The notes under the pieces: model-generated
Seen by the model: the letters and a program-made list of their open reading frames with translations, nothing else
Database searches by the model: none
What the model was told of the DNA's origin: nothing
Shown here: positions 1-11,443 of the stretch, piece after piece
Numbering within the stretch: the first letter of the stretch is position 1
Layout: the number at the start of each line of letters is the position of its first letter
Assembly (NCBI GenBank): GCA_001247695.2
Contig: LGRX02015692.1
Location: forward strand, 1 to 37,194
Length of the DNA: 37,194 nt
Origin: Cymbomonas tetramitiformis
Lineage: Eukaryota; Chlorophyta; Pyramimonadophyceae; Pyramimonadales; Pyramimonadaceae
Reading direction: 5' to 3'
Translations under genes and position numbers: made by a program

Positions 1-35
1 TCTAATGTCTACCTAGGGCCTAGGTAGACATTAGA
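1..35. repeat. 35-bp near-perfect palindrome at window edge
   Basis: The first 35 bases read as two 17-bp arms (beginning TCTAATGTCTACC) around a single central base, and are perfectly self-complementary apart from that centre. GAAGAC-rich DNA follows immediately. It could be two back-to-back transposon termini or a hairpin end; the window edge prevents deciding. Confidence 0.7.
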
Positions 36-59
36 AGACGCGTAGAAGATCGTCAAAAA

Positions 60-735
60 AATGAGGAAGACGCCCCGAAGAGGGGTGTTAAGACGTTCAT
101 GGGAACTTCTACAAGTTGCAGATTTCCAGAAGACATGTCTTCCTCAAAGACATCTCTAAGACAACCGGAAGATGTACAGAAGATATCTGGGGTATCTTCC
201 GCAAGCACAGTCAAGAAGACGTCCGGAAGATGTCAAAAAAATGTCTTCCGCGTGTCTTCTGTGTGTCTTCCGCGTGTCTTCCGCGTGTCTTCCGCACCTC
301 TTCTGGGTTCAGGAAGACGTATATTCCCCGAAGGTGTCTGGAAGATGTACAGAAGGTATCTGGGGTATCTTCCGCAAGCACAGTCAAGAAGACGTCCGGA
401 AGATGTCGGGAGATGTCTTCCGCGTGTCTTCCGAGCAACTTCTGAACGTCTTCTGAGTGTTTGTCTTCAGGATGCCCTCCGCACTACCTTGGCCAAGTGT
501 CCTTTGTATAGGAGATAGAATGGGAAGTAAACGTGCCGCGCATCTCCAAAAGGGGGAAGCGCCCCCAAAGACCAAAATGTCGTCCTTCAAACGAGCGATG
601 CTCACTAACCCCCCCCGAATCCGCGGCGGAGGTCTTCCGTCAATCCAAGCCGGAGGTCTTGAAGTGTACCGTCTTGAAGTGTATCGAATATGTACCGAAT
701 GTCTTCTGTGTGTCTTCTCGACGTCTTCGGGGATT
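60..735. repeat. GAAGAC/GTCTTC motif array (subterminal-repeat-like)
   Basis: About twenty GAAGAC or GTCTTC hexamers occur in both orientations, often as GTCTTCCG. Within the array a block at about 160-265 is repeated at about 330-433 with few changes. Known CACTA elements carry dense, bidirectional short motifs next to their termini that bind the element's own protein, and this array sits beside a Tnp2-like transposase relic. I infer a subterminal region of a CACTA-like family. The overlapping open frames here are products of the repeated motif and not genes. Confidence 0.55.
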
Positions 736-771
736 CTTACTATAGAGTATTGTGGCTCCAACCCGCAACGG
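687..771 (+). pseudogene. Fragment of DUF4216-exon start of a Tnp2-type element
   Basis: About 78 bases are nearly identical to 13619-13702, where the same stretch ends an intron (TTCTTACTATAG) and starts an exon reading S-I-I-V-A-P-T-R into a DUF4216-like domain. Here the reading S-I-V-A-P-T-R stops after a few residues and gives way to ATATCG repeats. It is a truncated copy of the same family. Confidence 0.5.
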
Positions 772-897
772 CTGATATATCGGCTGGTATATAGGGTGCA
801 TATCGGTTGATATATGGGCGCTGATGTATGGGATGCATATCGGCTGATATATAGGGTGCATATCGGGTGATATATCGGCTGCATATCGACCGATACA
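768..897. repeat. Degenerate ATATCGGCTGATAT repeats
   Basis: Short, imperfect, alternating units such as GGCTGATATATCGG and GGGTGCATATCGG recur about six times. No coding content is visible. Confidence 0.6.
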
Positions 898-1395
898 ATT
901 TGGAAATCTAACGTAGAGCAAAATGACAATAGCAGAATCTGAAATCAAGCATTCCAAAACTGAAATCTGAAATCCACCGTAGAGCAAAATCAGCCAAAAC
1001 TGAAAATCGGAAATCTAATGTGGAGCAAAATGACAAATACAAAAATCTGAAATTGGTTTGTAAAATCTGAAATCAAGCATTCAAAAAACTGAAACCTGAA
1101 ATCTAACGTAGAGCAAAATCAGCCAAAATTGAAATTTGGAAAATCTAACATAGAGCAAAATGACAACTGCAAAAGTCTGAAATGGAGCATTCCAAAAACT
1201 GAAAACTGACATCCAACATAGAGCCAAATTAGCCAAAATTGAAAATCGGAAATCTAACGTAGAGCAAAATGACAAATGTAAAAAATCTGAAATCAAGCAT
1301 TCCAAAAACTGAAATCAGAAAACTAACGTAGATCAAAATTAGTTGAGATTGAAAATTTGGAAATCTAACGTAGAGCAAAATGACATATGTAAAAT
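890..1395. repeat. AT-rich tandem repeat, unit about 110 bp
   Basis: About 4.5 copies of an A-rich unit containing the phrases AATCTGAAATCAAGCATTCC and ACGTAGAGCAAAATGACAA start near 936, 1063, 1174 and 1284. One copy has a roughly 20-bp internal duplication, which explains the longer first spacing. The reverse-strand open frames across it are repeat artefacts. Confidence 0.8.
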
Positions 1396-1446
1396 TGCAC
1401 TTTCGCATTTTCCCTTCAATTTCAACAAATGCAACAATCTTGATTA

Positions 1447-2571
1447 TTGCTAATTAATTACAAATGGTCATCACAAATGGTCAAATGGGGGCAAGGCCAT
1501 AAGAAGATGTTGCATCCGAACGGCACGAACACCGGACCGAAGACGCTCAAGTGTCACGAGGCGTTGAAAATGCTACAAGCGGGCATCATGAGCGTGCTAG
1601 CGTCTTGGGATAGAGACGAGGGCTACTCGAAAAACATGCTTGAAGACTTGATCGGGCAGTTGACGGTCATAACGAGAGAGCTCACTTCGGAGCTTGTAGA
1701 CTGTAAGGTACGGAAGACATCTGGAAGACACCCCGAATACGTTCTAAGTACATTCCACACGTCTTCCCTAATTGCCTTTTATTTGGTGATTTTGCAGGAT
1801 GTTCCTAAGCTTCAAAATCTGGTAAATGAGTTCTTCAAGTCACTCGAGCGCGATGGCTCACCTGACTGGCTGGTCATCAACACGCATTTGCTTTCCCACT
1901 TCCCCGACCAACTCCTCATGTATGGTCCAATACGGGGGACATGAATGTACGTGTCCGAATCATTCAACGGGAAGATTCGAAGGTGGGTGAAGAACAATGC
2001 ATATCCGGTTCAGAGTGTTATGCAAGGCTTCGGGCGGTACCGGATGGTACATGTGGTGCGAGGGTTAATCTTGGTACTTCGTCGCCGGCGGGAGGCAACC
2101 ACCAATCCCACCCGGCCACCCGTGCTCCCGTTCTTGGCCACCGCACCGTTGAGGGCGCCGAACACCGTGGTTTTGGGAACACAAGGCAAGCGCCATGTAC
2201 TCTCCCGCGCTGAAACGAAAGCGCTGGAGCTGTGGATGCATGGCAACGTGCCCCAATACCGCAAGTTGAAGGCAAAATTCGACGCCTACGTCACCTACTG
2301 CAAGAGGTAAGTAAGAAATCAAACCCATAAGATGCCTGGAAGACGTGTTGTATATCTTCCAGGCATCTTCCGCACGTCTTCGGTAAATACATGTCCTGAC
2401 ACTGTGCACGTATACATTCGCAGGGAAAACCATTCTGTTCGGAGAAGTCACGGCGCACGAGCCGGAGCGTCTCGCCTGATGGATCACAGGCATTCTACGG
2501 TCAATTGTCGATTACGCGATCCGCAAGCGACAGCGCCGTGGAGATTTCGAGAGTCCTTCCTTACAATTTGA
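1447..2571 (+). pseudogene. Tnp2/CACTA-type transposase fragment with DUF4218-like domain (decayed)
   Basis: The translation contains N-T-H-L-L-S-H-F-P-D, a G-P-I-R-G-T stretch, then E-S-F-N-G-K-I-R-R-W-V-K, and further on L-W-M-H-G-N-V-P-Q-Y. This is the layout of the DUF4218 segment of plant Tnp2/En-Spm transposases. Two GT-AG introns are visible: 1708-1797 (90 bp, phase 0, joining D-C-K to D-V-P) and 2307-2423. The gene is broken: an in-frame TGA at 1942-1944 lies where the family usually has an aromatic residue before M-Y-V. After the second intron the apparent ancestral frame (G-K-T-I-L-F-G-E-V-T-A-H) also has a stop. The N-terminal transposase core and a start codon are missing. Both introns contain GAAGAC/GTCTTC motifs. 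Confidence 0.7.
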
Positions 2572-2869
2572 GCGGGCCCAATCCGAGTCTTGCGGAGGAC
2601 CAATCGAGATCTTGTATTCGTCAGGGACGGAACTTTGTCGCAGCATTCTCGCGTTAGCCGTAAGATTTACGAGGCTGTTACGCTTCAACGTCGAGACAAC
2701 CGATGGATTCTAACTCACATGATGACGCACTGTCATCCGAGCAGCCTATCTTGGAGCAACCCCGAATATTGCGCGGAATTTACTCGGGAGGAAACGGGTG
2801 AAGGGAAATCTACAGTGTGCAGCCACAGCCCAATACAGGGATATATTGGACCTTACATATAACATATAT

Positions 2870-3560
2870 ATAAGAGAATAGAGATATGAACGCTAGCAAA
2901 TGGTAGTTTTATTTGAAAATACTGCTCTGTGTTTCCGCCAGATGATTGTGTGCAGCCAGACGAGCATCCAGACATGCGTTTGCCGGACCGATCTGATAGG
3001 GTGGCCCTGATGTTTGACCTGGGTTACCCGTGATATTTCGCAGCCGCATAGGTAATCAGGTAAACATCACACTGCATGCACCGTTGATTCGTTAAAGCGC
3101 TGTGTTGCTTAGGTGCATACGGTTTCGTTCGAGATTTGCGTGCATCTCCACCCTTCCTACCTTGCCCTTCCACGCAGCGCACCGTCCTTTCTGCTGTCCT
3201 TTTTGGCTTTCCCTATTTTCCTTATGGGCCTTTTGCTAGAGTTTCCGCGGGCGGCCTTCAATCAGCTCGCTCTTGAATAATAACATGCAGCTCCGTTGAC
3301 TTTTCCAGCTCTTGTTCTACCCTATATCCATACGGGACTACGTTCTATTCCAGCGTTGTACTGCGGCTCTCTCCCTAAAACTAATTAGTTAGTTTGCGGT
3401 TTTTTTTCCGCGCGGCCTTTAAGCGCAACGTATAACATGTTCATATCACGATTAGGCACAAAAGGCATAGAGGCTGTCAACTGCAGTGCTCGAGTCAAAG
3501 AAGTTCGCCAGTTAGCTAGCTGCTGAGAGCTTTTGGGTGCTTGTGCTGGTGCCAATGCAG
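2870..3560. other. Intergenic, no gene seen
   Basis: No open frame or repeat of note. This is the downstream flank of the Tnp2 relic and of the IPT/TIG gene, which ends at 3569 on the minus strand. Confidence 0.5.
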
Positions 3561-3568
3561 GAACGGGA

Positions 3569-6500
3569 TTACGACCTATTTCCAGCGCGCCATCTTGAAG
3601 GCGCTTCGTATTTAGTCCTTGGCTTTTTCTTCTCTGGCTGTTTCGACATGTTTTGCCCCGTGATTTTCAGGGTAATCTCTTTTCTACCTGCTGCAGTGTC
3701 CACACTTTGTTGCCCACCAATGAAGAGTACTACCTGCAAAGAATATGTAAACGATCTTTTCAGATCGAAGATGTCAAGTTTCACACTTTCACTTTCAACA
3801 GTTCCTTTGCTCAAAAGTTTAGTAAGGTGTCGGAATATTGTAGACAACAGTGCTCACCTTGCCTTCGCCCGGCTTTAAACCGGTTGTCACGCAAACTATC
3901 TCTGTGTTCGATGCTGAACCAACGCGTAGTTGTTTGTGTTCCTCGACCATCCACAGGCAGACAATTTGACGAGGATCGTCCCCGAAGTTGACTCCTCTTA
4001 TTTTGAAGGTGCTCCCTACTTGTACACACTTGTCGTCATCCTGCATGCTAGGAGCGAAATATTTCATTGGGCACGTTACTACTGTCTCCTGTCCACCCAC
4101 TCGAACGTAGGCGGTTGGGAAACGGCCTACACCGGCCGGCACAGCAACCTCCAGTGTCTCGTGGTCGCAGCTTAGGACTCGACATCTTTTCTCACCCAGG
4201 AACACTGAAACGGCGTCGCTGTCATCCCCAAAGTTGGAACCACGCATCATGAGTGCTTGACCTCCTGTTGTGCTGCACTGGAAAGGATCGCTGTCGGAAA
4301 ATTCTCCACGTGGGCCCACAAAAGACTTAACAGAAGGACATGAATATGAGATTAATGGCTGGCTTGTCCGACTTAAAACGGTGTCTGTAAGAGTAGACTT
4401 CACCTCGATCTGCAACCGATTGTTTTTTCCAATTCCACTGGGGACCACTATTGAAAGCTTGCTGGCTGTGCACGAGCGCACTTGACAGGGAATGTCTCCG
4501 CACTGCACCTCAATAGTCTCGCCATTTGCCATCACGAATCTTCCATGAACCTCAGCTGCGCCGCCCTCCGTGTTGAAGTATGGGGGAACAACTTTAGTGA
4601 TCCGCAGACTCGTGTATGCCAGGCACTTGGGAAATGTTCTGAGTGTGAAGTCTTGCTCCACCAGGTACAACGGTTGGAAACGCGTTTTATCCTTCCGCAA
4701 CAAGTGTGAGACTTTAAAAACCTTCCACTCCACCTTCGACACGATCGTGATGTCGACCATGCTACCTGTCCTCTGCGGTGCTGGGCACTTGAAAGTGAAA
4801 CTGGTACGGTCCCGATTCATGCGAACGTCTGAGATGACGACATCCCCAAAGTAGACTATCACTTGTGTCATTTCTGGAAACACGCCATCCACTGAAACAG
4901 TGTCACCTTCTTTCACCTGCGTTCCGCTTGAAGACGAGTTTCGCACTGCACTGACACTCGCTGTGCGTATTGTGTTCAACAGAGCGTTATACTGCTTCCA
5001 GCGAAGAGAGAAGATGAATTTTTCCAAGTACACTATCTCAGCCTTGAGAATAAAAGTATGCAGTGGAGTCAGCTCATCCTTCGTGAAAGGTACCACACTG
5101 AGGTCCGTGTCTTCACACCATTTGACAGTCAAGTATTTGTCGGAACCCCCCAAGTCCCTCTCTCCAACCAGGAAGACGATAGCGGGAAGTCGTGAGCAAA
5201 TGCACGAATTGAAGACCATGGAGGGAATGTACCCATAGTCGTGTCGATTTGGTGTCCCCTCGAAGCCTGTCTTGCAGCCTTGACACAGGCATGGATACTG
5301 CAAATGCGGATAGTGGGCAGTGTCCACAAAGGCTGGCGCGTTTGCATCAACACATAGTTCGGGTAGCACCATCCGATTCTTGTGCTGCACGAAACCATGA
5401 TACTTGATGCTCTCCTTCACTTCAGGATATAAGGAGGCAACGCGTTCTCTATAAAGTGCGAGGTGGTACTTGTAGTCGTCACTTGTCTTCCACGTTGCGT
5501 GTGCTTCCTTGCAAGCCTGTATTTCCAACCAAAAATTAAAATACAAGAAAGGCTTTTAAACATGTTATCAAATTGTTAAGATTGATATTTGGTTTCAGGT
5601 GCATATATGGAGCTGTATATATGGCAAGTTCACACACTCAACTTCCTTGATCGATCGGTAATTTGCTCTCCTTCTCTTGAATACTGGGTCCCCTCTATGA
5701 TGGGTATAGCGAGTGCAATATATCCTACATAAATATATATTTTTATTCTGTTGCTAAGGGTCTCGCTGCGGAAGGGGGGCCAGTGGCCTGCGCGCGAGGT
5801 GATGCGGCCACACAACGGCGTGGCTCAGCCAGGGTTGCCAGGCGATGCTTTGCTTTTTAGTCGCAGATGCATACCTTACTTTCGTATACAAAGGTTTGTT
5901 TGGTTAGCTCTTGGTTTTTTTGCAGCTTGTCCAAGATTTGCCAAAGTAAGCGGCGCAGGTTCCTTTCCCAAGTAGGTGTAAGCCGGTATGCACAAGCATA
6001 CACCACCAAATTTGGTATGCAAGTTTCAGAGAATAACTTGCTGTCTCGCCCCCGGCTCTTTTGATCGCAGCGTATGCCGGTCGCGTAGTCCATCGCTTGC
6101 AAGTCTTTTATCTGTTCTCCTGTGCACATTGCGTCTAGGAAGTTGATGTTGCCACTTCGCTTCCCCAAAGCCTTGGAGACCATCTGATAATACTCTCCAT
6201 CCTCCTCCAAGAAGACAACCAGACTTCTCCCGTGTTCACAGTAAAAGTGTGCAAACTCTTCCCCAAACTGGTGGTAGTGTAAGCTCCTTGTCACGACTTT
6301 CTGGTCCCTCTTTTTCCTCCTTATTTGATCAAGGAAGCCAGTCAAACACCATACAGTATTTGTGTATGCATACAAGCCATGTTTCCTGATACTTAGCTCC
6401 TCCCCCTCTAAGTTGGCCTTGGAATACACATACTTGTTGACCACTTTCACTAGATGCAGTAACCGAAGTCCACGGAAGTTCACAACCCCTCCAAACACCG

Positions 6501-9500
6501 CGTCCCCTCTGTCGATCAACAACCTTAGCTTTGTGCCGTTGAAGAATGTCTTCATGGATTCCCCTTGTAAGCACTCGTCTGCCTCTAATATCTCGGCACC
6601 CACCACTGCTGATTGTCCTCTTGACATGGTTTTCCTTGCTTCAATGGATCCCTCGTTGGCCCAAGCTTGGGCCAGATCGTGCATGATACCTGTAGGTTCA
6701 AACACCAGAAGACCACATTTCCAGAAGTGTCAACAACATGCTTATCCCCCGTTTCGCTCCTCCTCTTGCTGCAGCCAGTTGATGGAGAAACTTGGAAACA
6801 GGGTCCAACGGTTGCGTATCAACAAGTGAGCCTCGGGCCAGGGCCAGCGAGTGCTGCCCGAGGCTTGCGAGTCAGCCAGCTTGCCCCGAGGCGTGCAAAT
6901 CAGTAAGCGTGCCTATGCTACGCGCCTCTCCGTGTATGATATTGTTGCATTATTACAGCCACATGCCGCTGAAAAATTGAGATGTGGGAATTTGCTCTCC
7001 CTAACATATTTTAAACCGGGTACCCACAAACGAAGCATACAGGTGCACTCGGCTACTCAAGCCGAGTGCCTCTGCATGTGCCACTCTGCCTTGGTTGATA
7101 GTGGGTGCGCACTCAAAAATTGGAATTTGTAATTTGCTCCGCCTAGCATATTCTAGCGAGGGTACCCACAAACGAAGCATTCAGGTGCACTCGGCAACTC
7201 AAGCCGATTGCCTCGATATGTGTCACTGCGCCTAGTTGAATGGTGGGCGCGCGCTGAAAAATTGAAATTTGGGAGTTTGCTCTCCCTAGCATATTCTAGA
7301 CCGGGTACCCACAAACGAAGCATACAGGTGCACTCGGCAACTCAAGCCGAGTGCCTCTGCATGTGCCACTCTGCCTTGGTTGATAGTGGGTGCGCACTCA
7401 AAAATTGGAATTTGTAATTTGCTCCGCCTAGCATATTCTAGCGAGGGTACCCACAAACGAAGCATTCAGGTGCACTCGGCAACTCAAGCCGATTGCCTCG
7501 ATATGTGTCACTGTGCCTAGTTGAATGGTGGGCGCGCGCTGAAAAATTGAAATTTGGGAGTTTGCTCTCCCTAGCATATTCTAGACCGGGTACCCACAAA
7601 CGAAGCATACAGGTGCACTCGGCAACTCAAGCCGAGTGCCTCTGTATGTATGTGTCACTCTGCCTAAAGTTTGATGGTGGGCGCGCGCTCAAAATTTCTA
7701 GGCGCACCCGCTGTCCGCTTGTTCACTTTGATAATGCTGTGCATAAATATAGGAGAGATCCTTCTGATTGGTGATTGTGGGAACCATGCTCTGAAGATCG
7801 TAGCGAAGTCCACGGGCTCTTTGGTGATATGGTTTGCTTTCCTCTTCAAGAACACCTGCAGTTTTTGAAGTCTCGTTTTTGATAGCTTAGTGGGGTCCCG
7901 GCTACTCAGCCATCCCTTAGTCTCCAGTTGACTCGTTGCTGTGTGCATGTCGAATACTAGCGAATAAGTCTGGTCGATCTCTTGGAAATATTTAATCCCA
8001 AATAACATCCGAATATCGGCATATTTCTGTTGCAAGCTTACAAGGACGCTTGCCTCTCCTTCAAGGTCTTGTTCTTCACTAAGTACACATGAGATCTTGT
8101 GTAGCAGGGACAACAACTCGTCGTATGTGGTGTCCTTCGTGCACTCCGCCTTATGCACCGGGCTTGCTGAAGCATAGGCGACGAGCATGGCGAGATCATT
8201 GAGGAGACCTTGAAACATCTCGTGGCTATGCTCTTGAGATCGCCTTTCTCCCAGGTAGAGATCTATCTCGTATTTCTCCTCAGTGCAGTTACCACACATC
8301 TTTCCTTGGCCTCCCGTGATCGCTCCGACTCCTTTGCCATCAGCAATAAACCAGTGCAACGTTGGGCTGGTGCAAGCTGCATATGGAAAGCTGCCTCCAC
8401 AGGTTTGGTGATTCATCTCATAAAAATCGAGGAACGCCAAGGATAGAACTCGGAGGTCTGCTACCGTTAAAGTTTCCGGCCACAGAAAGTCATCAGGAAG
8501 CATGCCCTTGAATAAAGCCTCAGCTTGTTGCTTGACGTCGTTTGTAACAAACAACTTCGGGCCCTGGAAAGCCTGAGTTTCTCCACAGGACATGTCCCAA
8601 AATCGGAGAAGCTTGGTGTAGTGCTGCTGCTCCGTTGGGTTAAGGAACTTGCTTTGAAATAGTGTTGCACTACAAAAGCGAATCCTGCCACCTGCGACGC
8701 TGTGAGCGCACACGGAAGTTCCATCGAAAAACTCCAGAGTCTCTATGTCAGTAAAAGGGACAAGTGTGCCGTCCGGTAGTTGCATAGGAGACACAAGGTT
8801 TCCTGCGCTGTGGGCAAGTTCCATTGCTTGTCGGAAAATATCTGGGATGAAATAAAAGCGCCCTCCGTTAGAAGGTTGACCTAACCGTCTGATTTTCACC
8901 TGTTTGTCGTCGGCCTCAAACTTCTTGATGTCGGATAGCATTGCTACTGCAAGACTTTGCACGGGGAACTCTACAATCCATGTGCGGACGTGTTGTGCTG
9001 CAATAGAATCGGCCTTCGGCTGCATGCTATTTGTGTCCAGATATATGCTTTTGACAATGCACTCCTCTTCTGCTAAGATCTCCTCGGGTAACAAATCTAA
9101 AAGTAGTTCTGTGACCCCGTTGCTCTCAAGCGAAATCGGCACTTGGGTTAAGCGAATGCTCCACTCTTTTGCAACCAGGGCGCCACTATGTGTTAGATAC
9201 TCCTTCTCCACAGCGAACTCGAAACGAAAGCTTCTGTACTGCTGTCGAAGGATCGTGGTTTCCTTTCTGATTTGCTCGAGGACGGGAAGTTGTATGCCAG
9301 ATATTGTGCCGGGAATAAGCTGAATTCTCTTTAGCCTATGGATTACCCTTGTGATTTTGAAGGGAACTCCTTCCAACGAGAAGGAGTGTTGCAAAACTCC
9401 GGCAGCAGTATGTGTGTTCTCGAATAGTATAACGAAGCTGTGCGGACGAAATCCGTTCCGGTGGGTGTTGATTGCGAATTGTATGTCTTTTGCAGGAACT

Positions 9501-10282
9501 TTTATATCGAGGAGGTGCTGCTCTAGCAGGTCACGCCATCGGGATACTTCCCTTCTGATTTCATCCGAAGGAGACTTTAGCAAATGTGCCCGTGTTGTGA
9601 AGAGAGGAACGATAGTTCTGTTTGTTGGTTGTGTGTCTGGCAAAGCACGGACGCACATCATATGGTTAGCAGGATAAGATTCATCGCTGCCGAAACAGTT
9701 TATGGTGAATTGTTCTTTTTTTGAGAAGCAGAGCAAAGTGCGCAGTGTGTCGTAAGCAGAATAAGAATGACTTGCGGACCAAGCAATCATGAGAGCAACA
9801 GACTTGATGTGGTCTTCCATCTTTGCTTTGAAGACACGAAGTCCATCGAGGAATCTCTTATCCCCAAAAGCTTTCATGGAAACTTCTAACGGAGTTTCTT
9901 TGTTTTCATGGACTGCAGCAGGAAAAGATTGAGCCGGCGCGTCCTCCCAAATCGGCACAGGTATCGACTTCTCTTTAATGAAAGCAGCCCCTCGAGCTCC
10001 AAAAGAATCTAGAAGAAACGGCACGGTCCTCACCTGATGGAACAAAGATTCTGCACTGGTGTAGGAATCAAAAATACACTGACCCTCTCTTTTGGAATCT
10101 GCCAAATCTGTTTTGTAAGTTGTCCAAATGAAATCCTTGTCAAACCCAGCTTGCAGAAGCTTTTTACCTGCACACCGTACCCAAGCATAATCAAAGGTTA
10201 AGGTGCTTGGTATTTGGTAGCATTCTATCCAAGGATTTCCATGCCTATAAGAACGGACAAATATATCGACAGTATTTGGCAT
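3569..10282 (-). CDS. Large four-exon protein (about 1737 aa) with C-terminal IPT/TIG repeats, function unknown
   Basis: I join four minus-strand exons: 10282-7708, 6689-5875, 5516-3858 and 3733-3569. Splice sites are GT-AG and phases agree at every junction (1, 0, 0). The start is an ATG at 10282 with no acceptor site just upstream. Residues about 1330-1388, 1436-1505, 1523-1617 and 1628-1705 look like IPT/TIG immunoglobulin-like folds: G-G-Q-A-L-M-M-R-G-S-N-F-G in the third, I-R-G-V-N-F-G in the fourth, each followed by a Cys-containing strand and V-x-V-P-x-G. The fourth repeat is only completed by splicing exon 3 to exon 4, which supports the model. The C-terminus is a basic tail. The first 1300 residues are unrecognised, with a Cys-rich patch (C-L-C-Q-G-C) in exon 3. 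No signal peptide is visible, unlike many IPT/TIG receptors. The first donor (GTGCGC) is weak, so the exon 1-2 junction is the least certain. It may be a host gene or a large transposon gene. Confidence 0.65.
6960..7690. repeat. 142-bp tandem satellite inside intron 1 of the IPT/TIG gene
   Basis: About five copies of a 142-bp unit containing GGGTACCCACAAACGAAGCA and GGTGCACTCGGCAACTCAAG. Alternate copies resemble each other more closely, giving a higher-order unit of about 285 bp. Plus-strand open frames of repeated sequence arise from this periodicity and are not genes. The block almost fills the 1018-bp intron 6690-7707. Confidence 0.85.
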
Positions 10283-10448
10283 TGTTTACATATTAATTTT
10301 GCAGTCGACTAAAATTGCCAGTGAGCTGTGCTCTATTTTTTGACTTCACAAAATGACTGTTGAGGTCTTCGAAGTGACTGTTTAATTGTACCTGGCATCT
10401 TCTCAGGGTAGTCAACGGGTATGACATGTGGATTTTGCATTTTGCATC

Positions 10449-10803
10449 AGTAGAGAGTTTCCAGCAAGGAGTTCGAACAGTGTTCTGAACACCAAATCGA
10501 ACAGGATGACATGGACAACAAATGACGGAAATCGCTTGCCTGTACAAAAATCGCTCGCGTGTACATCGAAAACTGTGTCATAATAAAATTCGCGAACCTG
10601 TGTCATAATTCCTCGCCGGAGCGTGTTCAGAACAGTGTTCAGAACGAAAGTTTCCGATCACCTCGTCAGTGTTAGGTGATCAGAAATTTCTGTTCTGAAC
10701 AGACACTCGAGAGTCCGTCACGATTCCAGCGTGGATGATGACCCTGTTGGATTTGGTGCGGTTCAGAACATTGTTCAAAACTTGCTGGAAACTCTCTAGT
10801 TTA
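10449..10803. mobile_element. MITE-like inverted-repeat element with GTTCTGAAC motifs
   Basis: The sequence starting AGTAGAGAGTTTCCAGCAAG near 10449 recurs in inverted orientation, ending CTTGCTGGAAACTCTCTAGT at 10803. The arms are about 55 bp with a few mismatches. Between them lie several GTTCAGAAC/GTTCTGAAC motifs. No coding capacity. No clear target-site duplication was found. It lies just upstream of the IPT/TIG gene start and could contribute promoter sequence. Confidence 0.6.
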
Positions 10804-11440
10804 CCATTTCTAAATCGTGATGAAGTCTGATTGGTACAAATTGAGCATTACACATTAGTGACATTAGTCATTTGTCCTGTGTCTGCGAATACGAGGGCGG
10901 TGCCACACGTAAAGTGCCGTCATTTACGGAGTTTTGCGCCTACGCTATCAAACGATATATCAAAATGTTCGTGATATATATAAAAAACCCGGGCAAATTA
11001 CTTACTTAATCAAAGCTCGAATCCCTACGGGCGACCCAAACAAATGTTCGATCTGACTACCACCACACGATAACGACTTTGACTTTGAATGGAACCCTAT
11101 GTATTAGCCGCCAAGTTCGAAATGAATATAACTATAATTTGGCTCCATGTACTTAAATACCCAATGGATACTATTATTGCCAAAAAAAAAATTAAGGTAC
11201 ATATCGTGAGATGTTCTGCCAAAAACGAGACTGATATGATACATATCGTGATACAACAGCCCCTTCCATACACTAATAATGAAAGAGCACTGCATAATAG
11301 TATAGCTGAGCACTTGATAACAATACAGCTGAGCACTTCACAACAATACACCCAGGCACTTCATACCACCGCAAACGCATAACCAAACAAGTGAGTGGGA
11401 AATATTTATTCTTTAATCGTATTGAAAAATATCAGGTCCG
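10804..11440. other. AT-rich intergenic stretch, no gene supported
   Basis: A 97-residue plus-strand frame (11089-11382) exists but has low-complexity, compositionally biased sequence and no recognisable motif. I do not call it. Confidence 0.4.
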
Positions 11441-11443
11441 TGA

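Noticed and set aside
6960..7690. CRISPR-like array
   Set aside because: Units are contiguous tandem copies without unique spacers, in a eukaryotic intron.
7208..7774. Repeated plus-strand peptides of 69-93 aa
   Set aside because: Arise from the 142-bp satellite period; identical translation in each copy.
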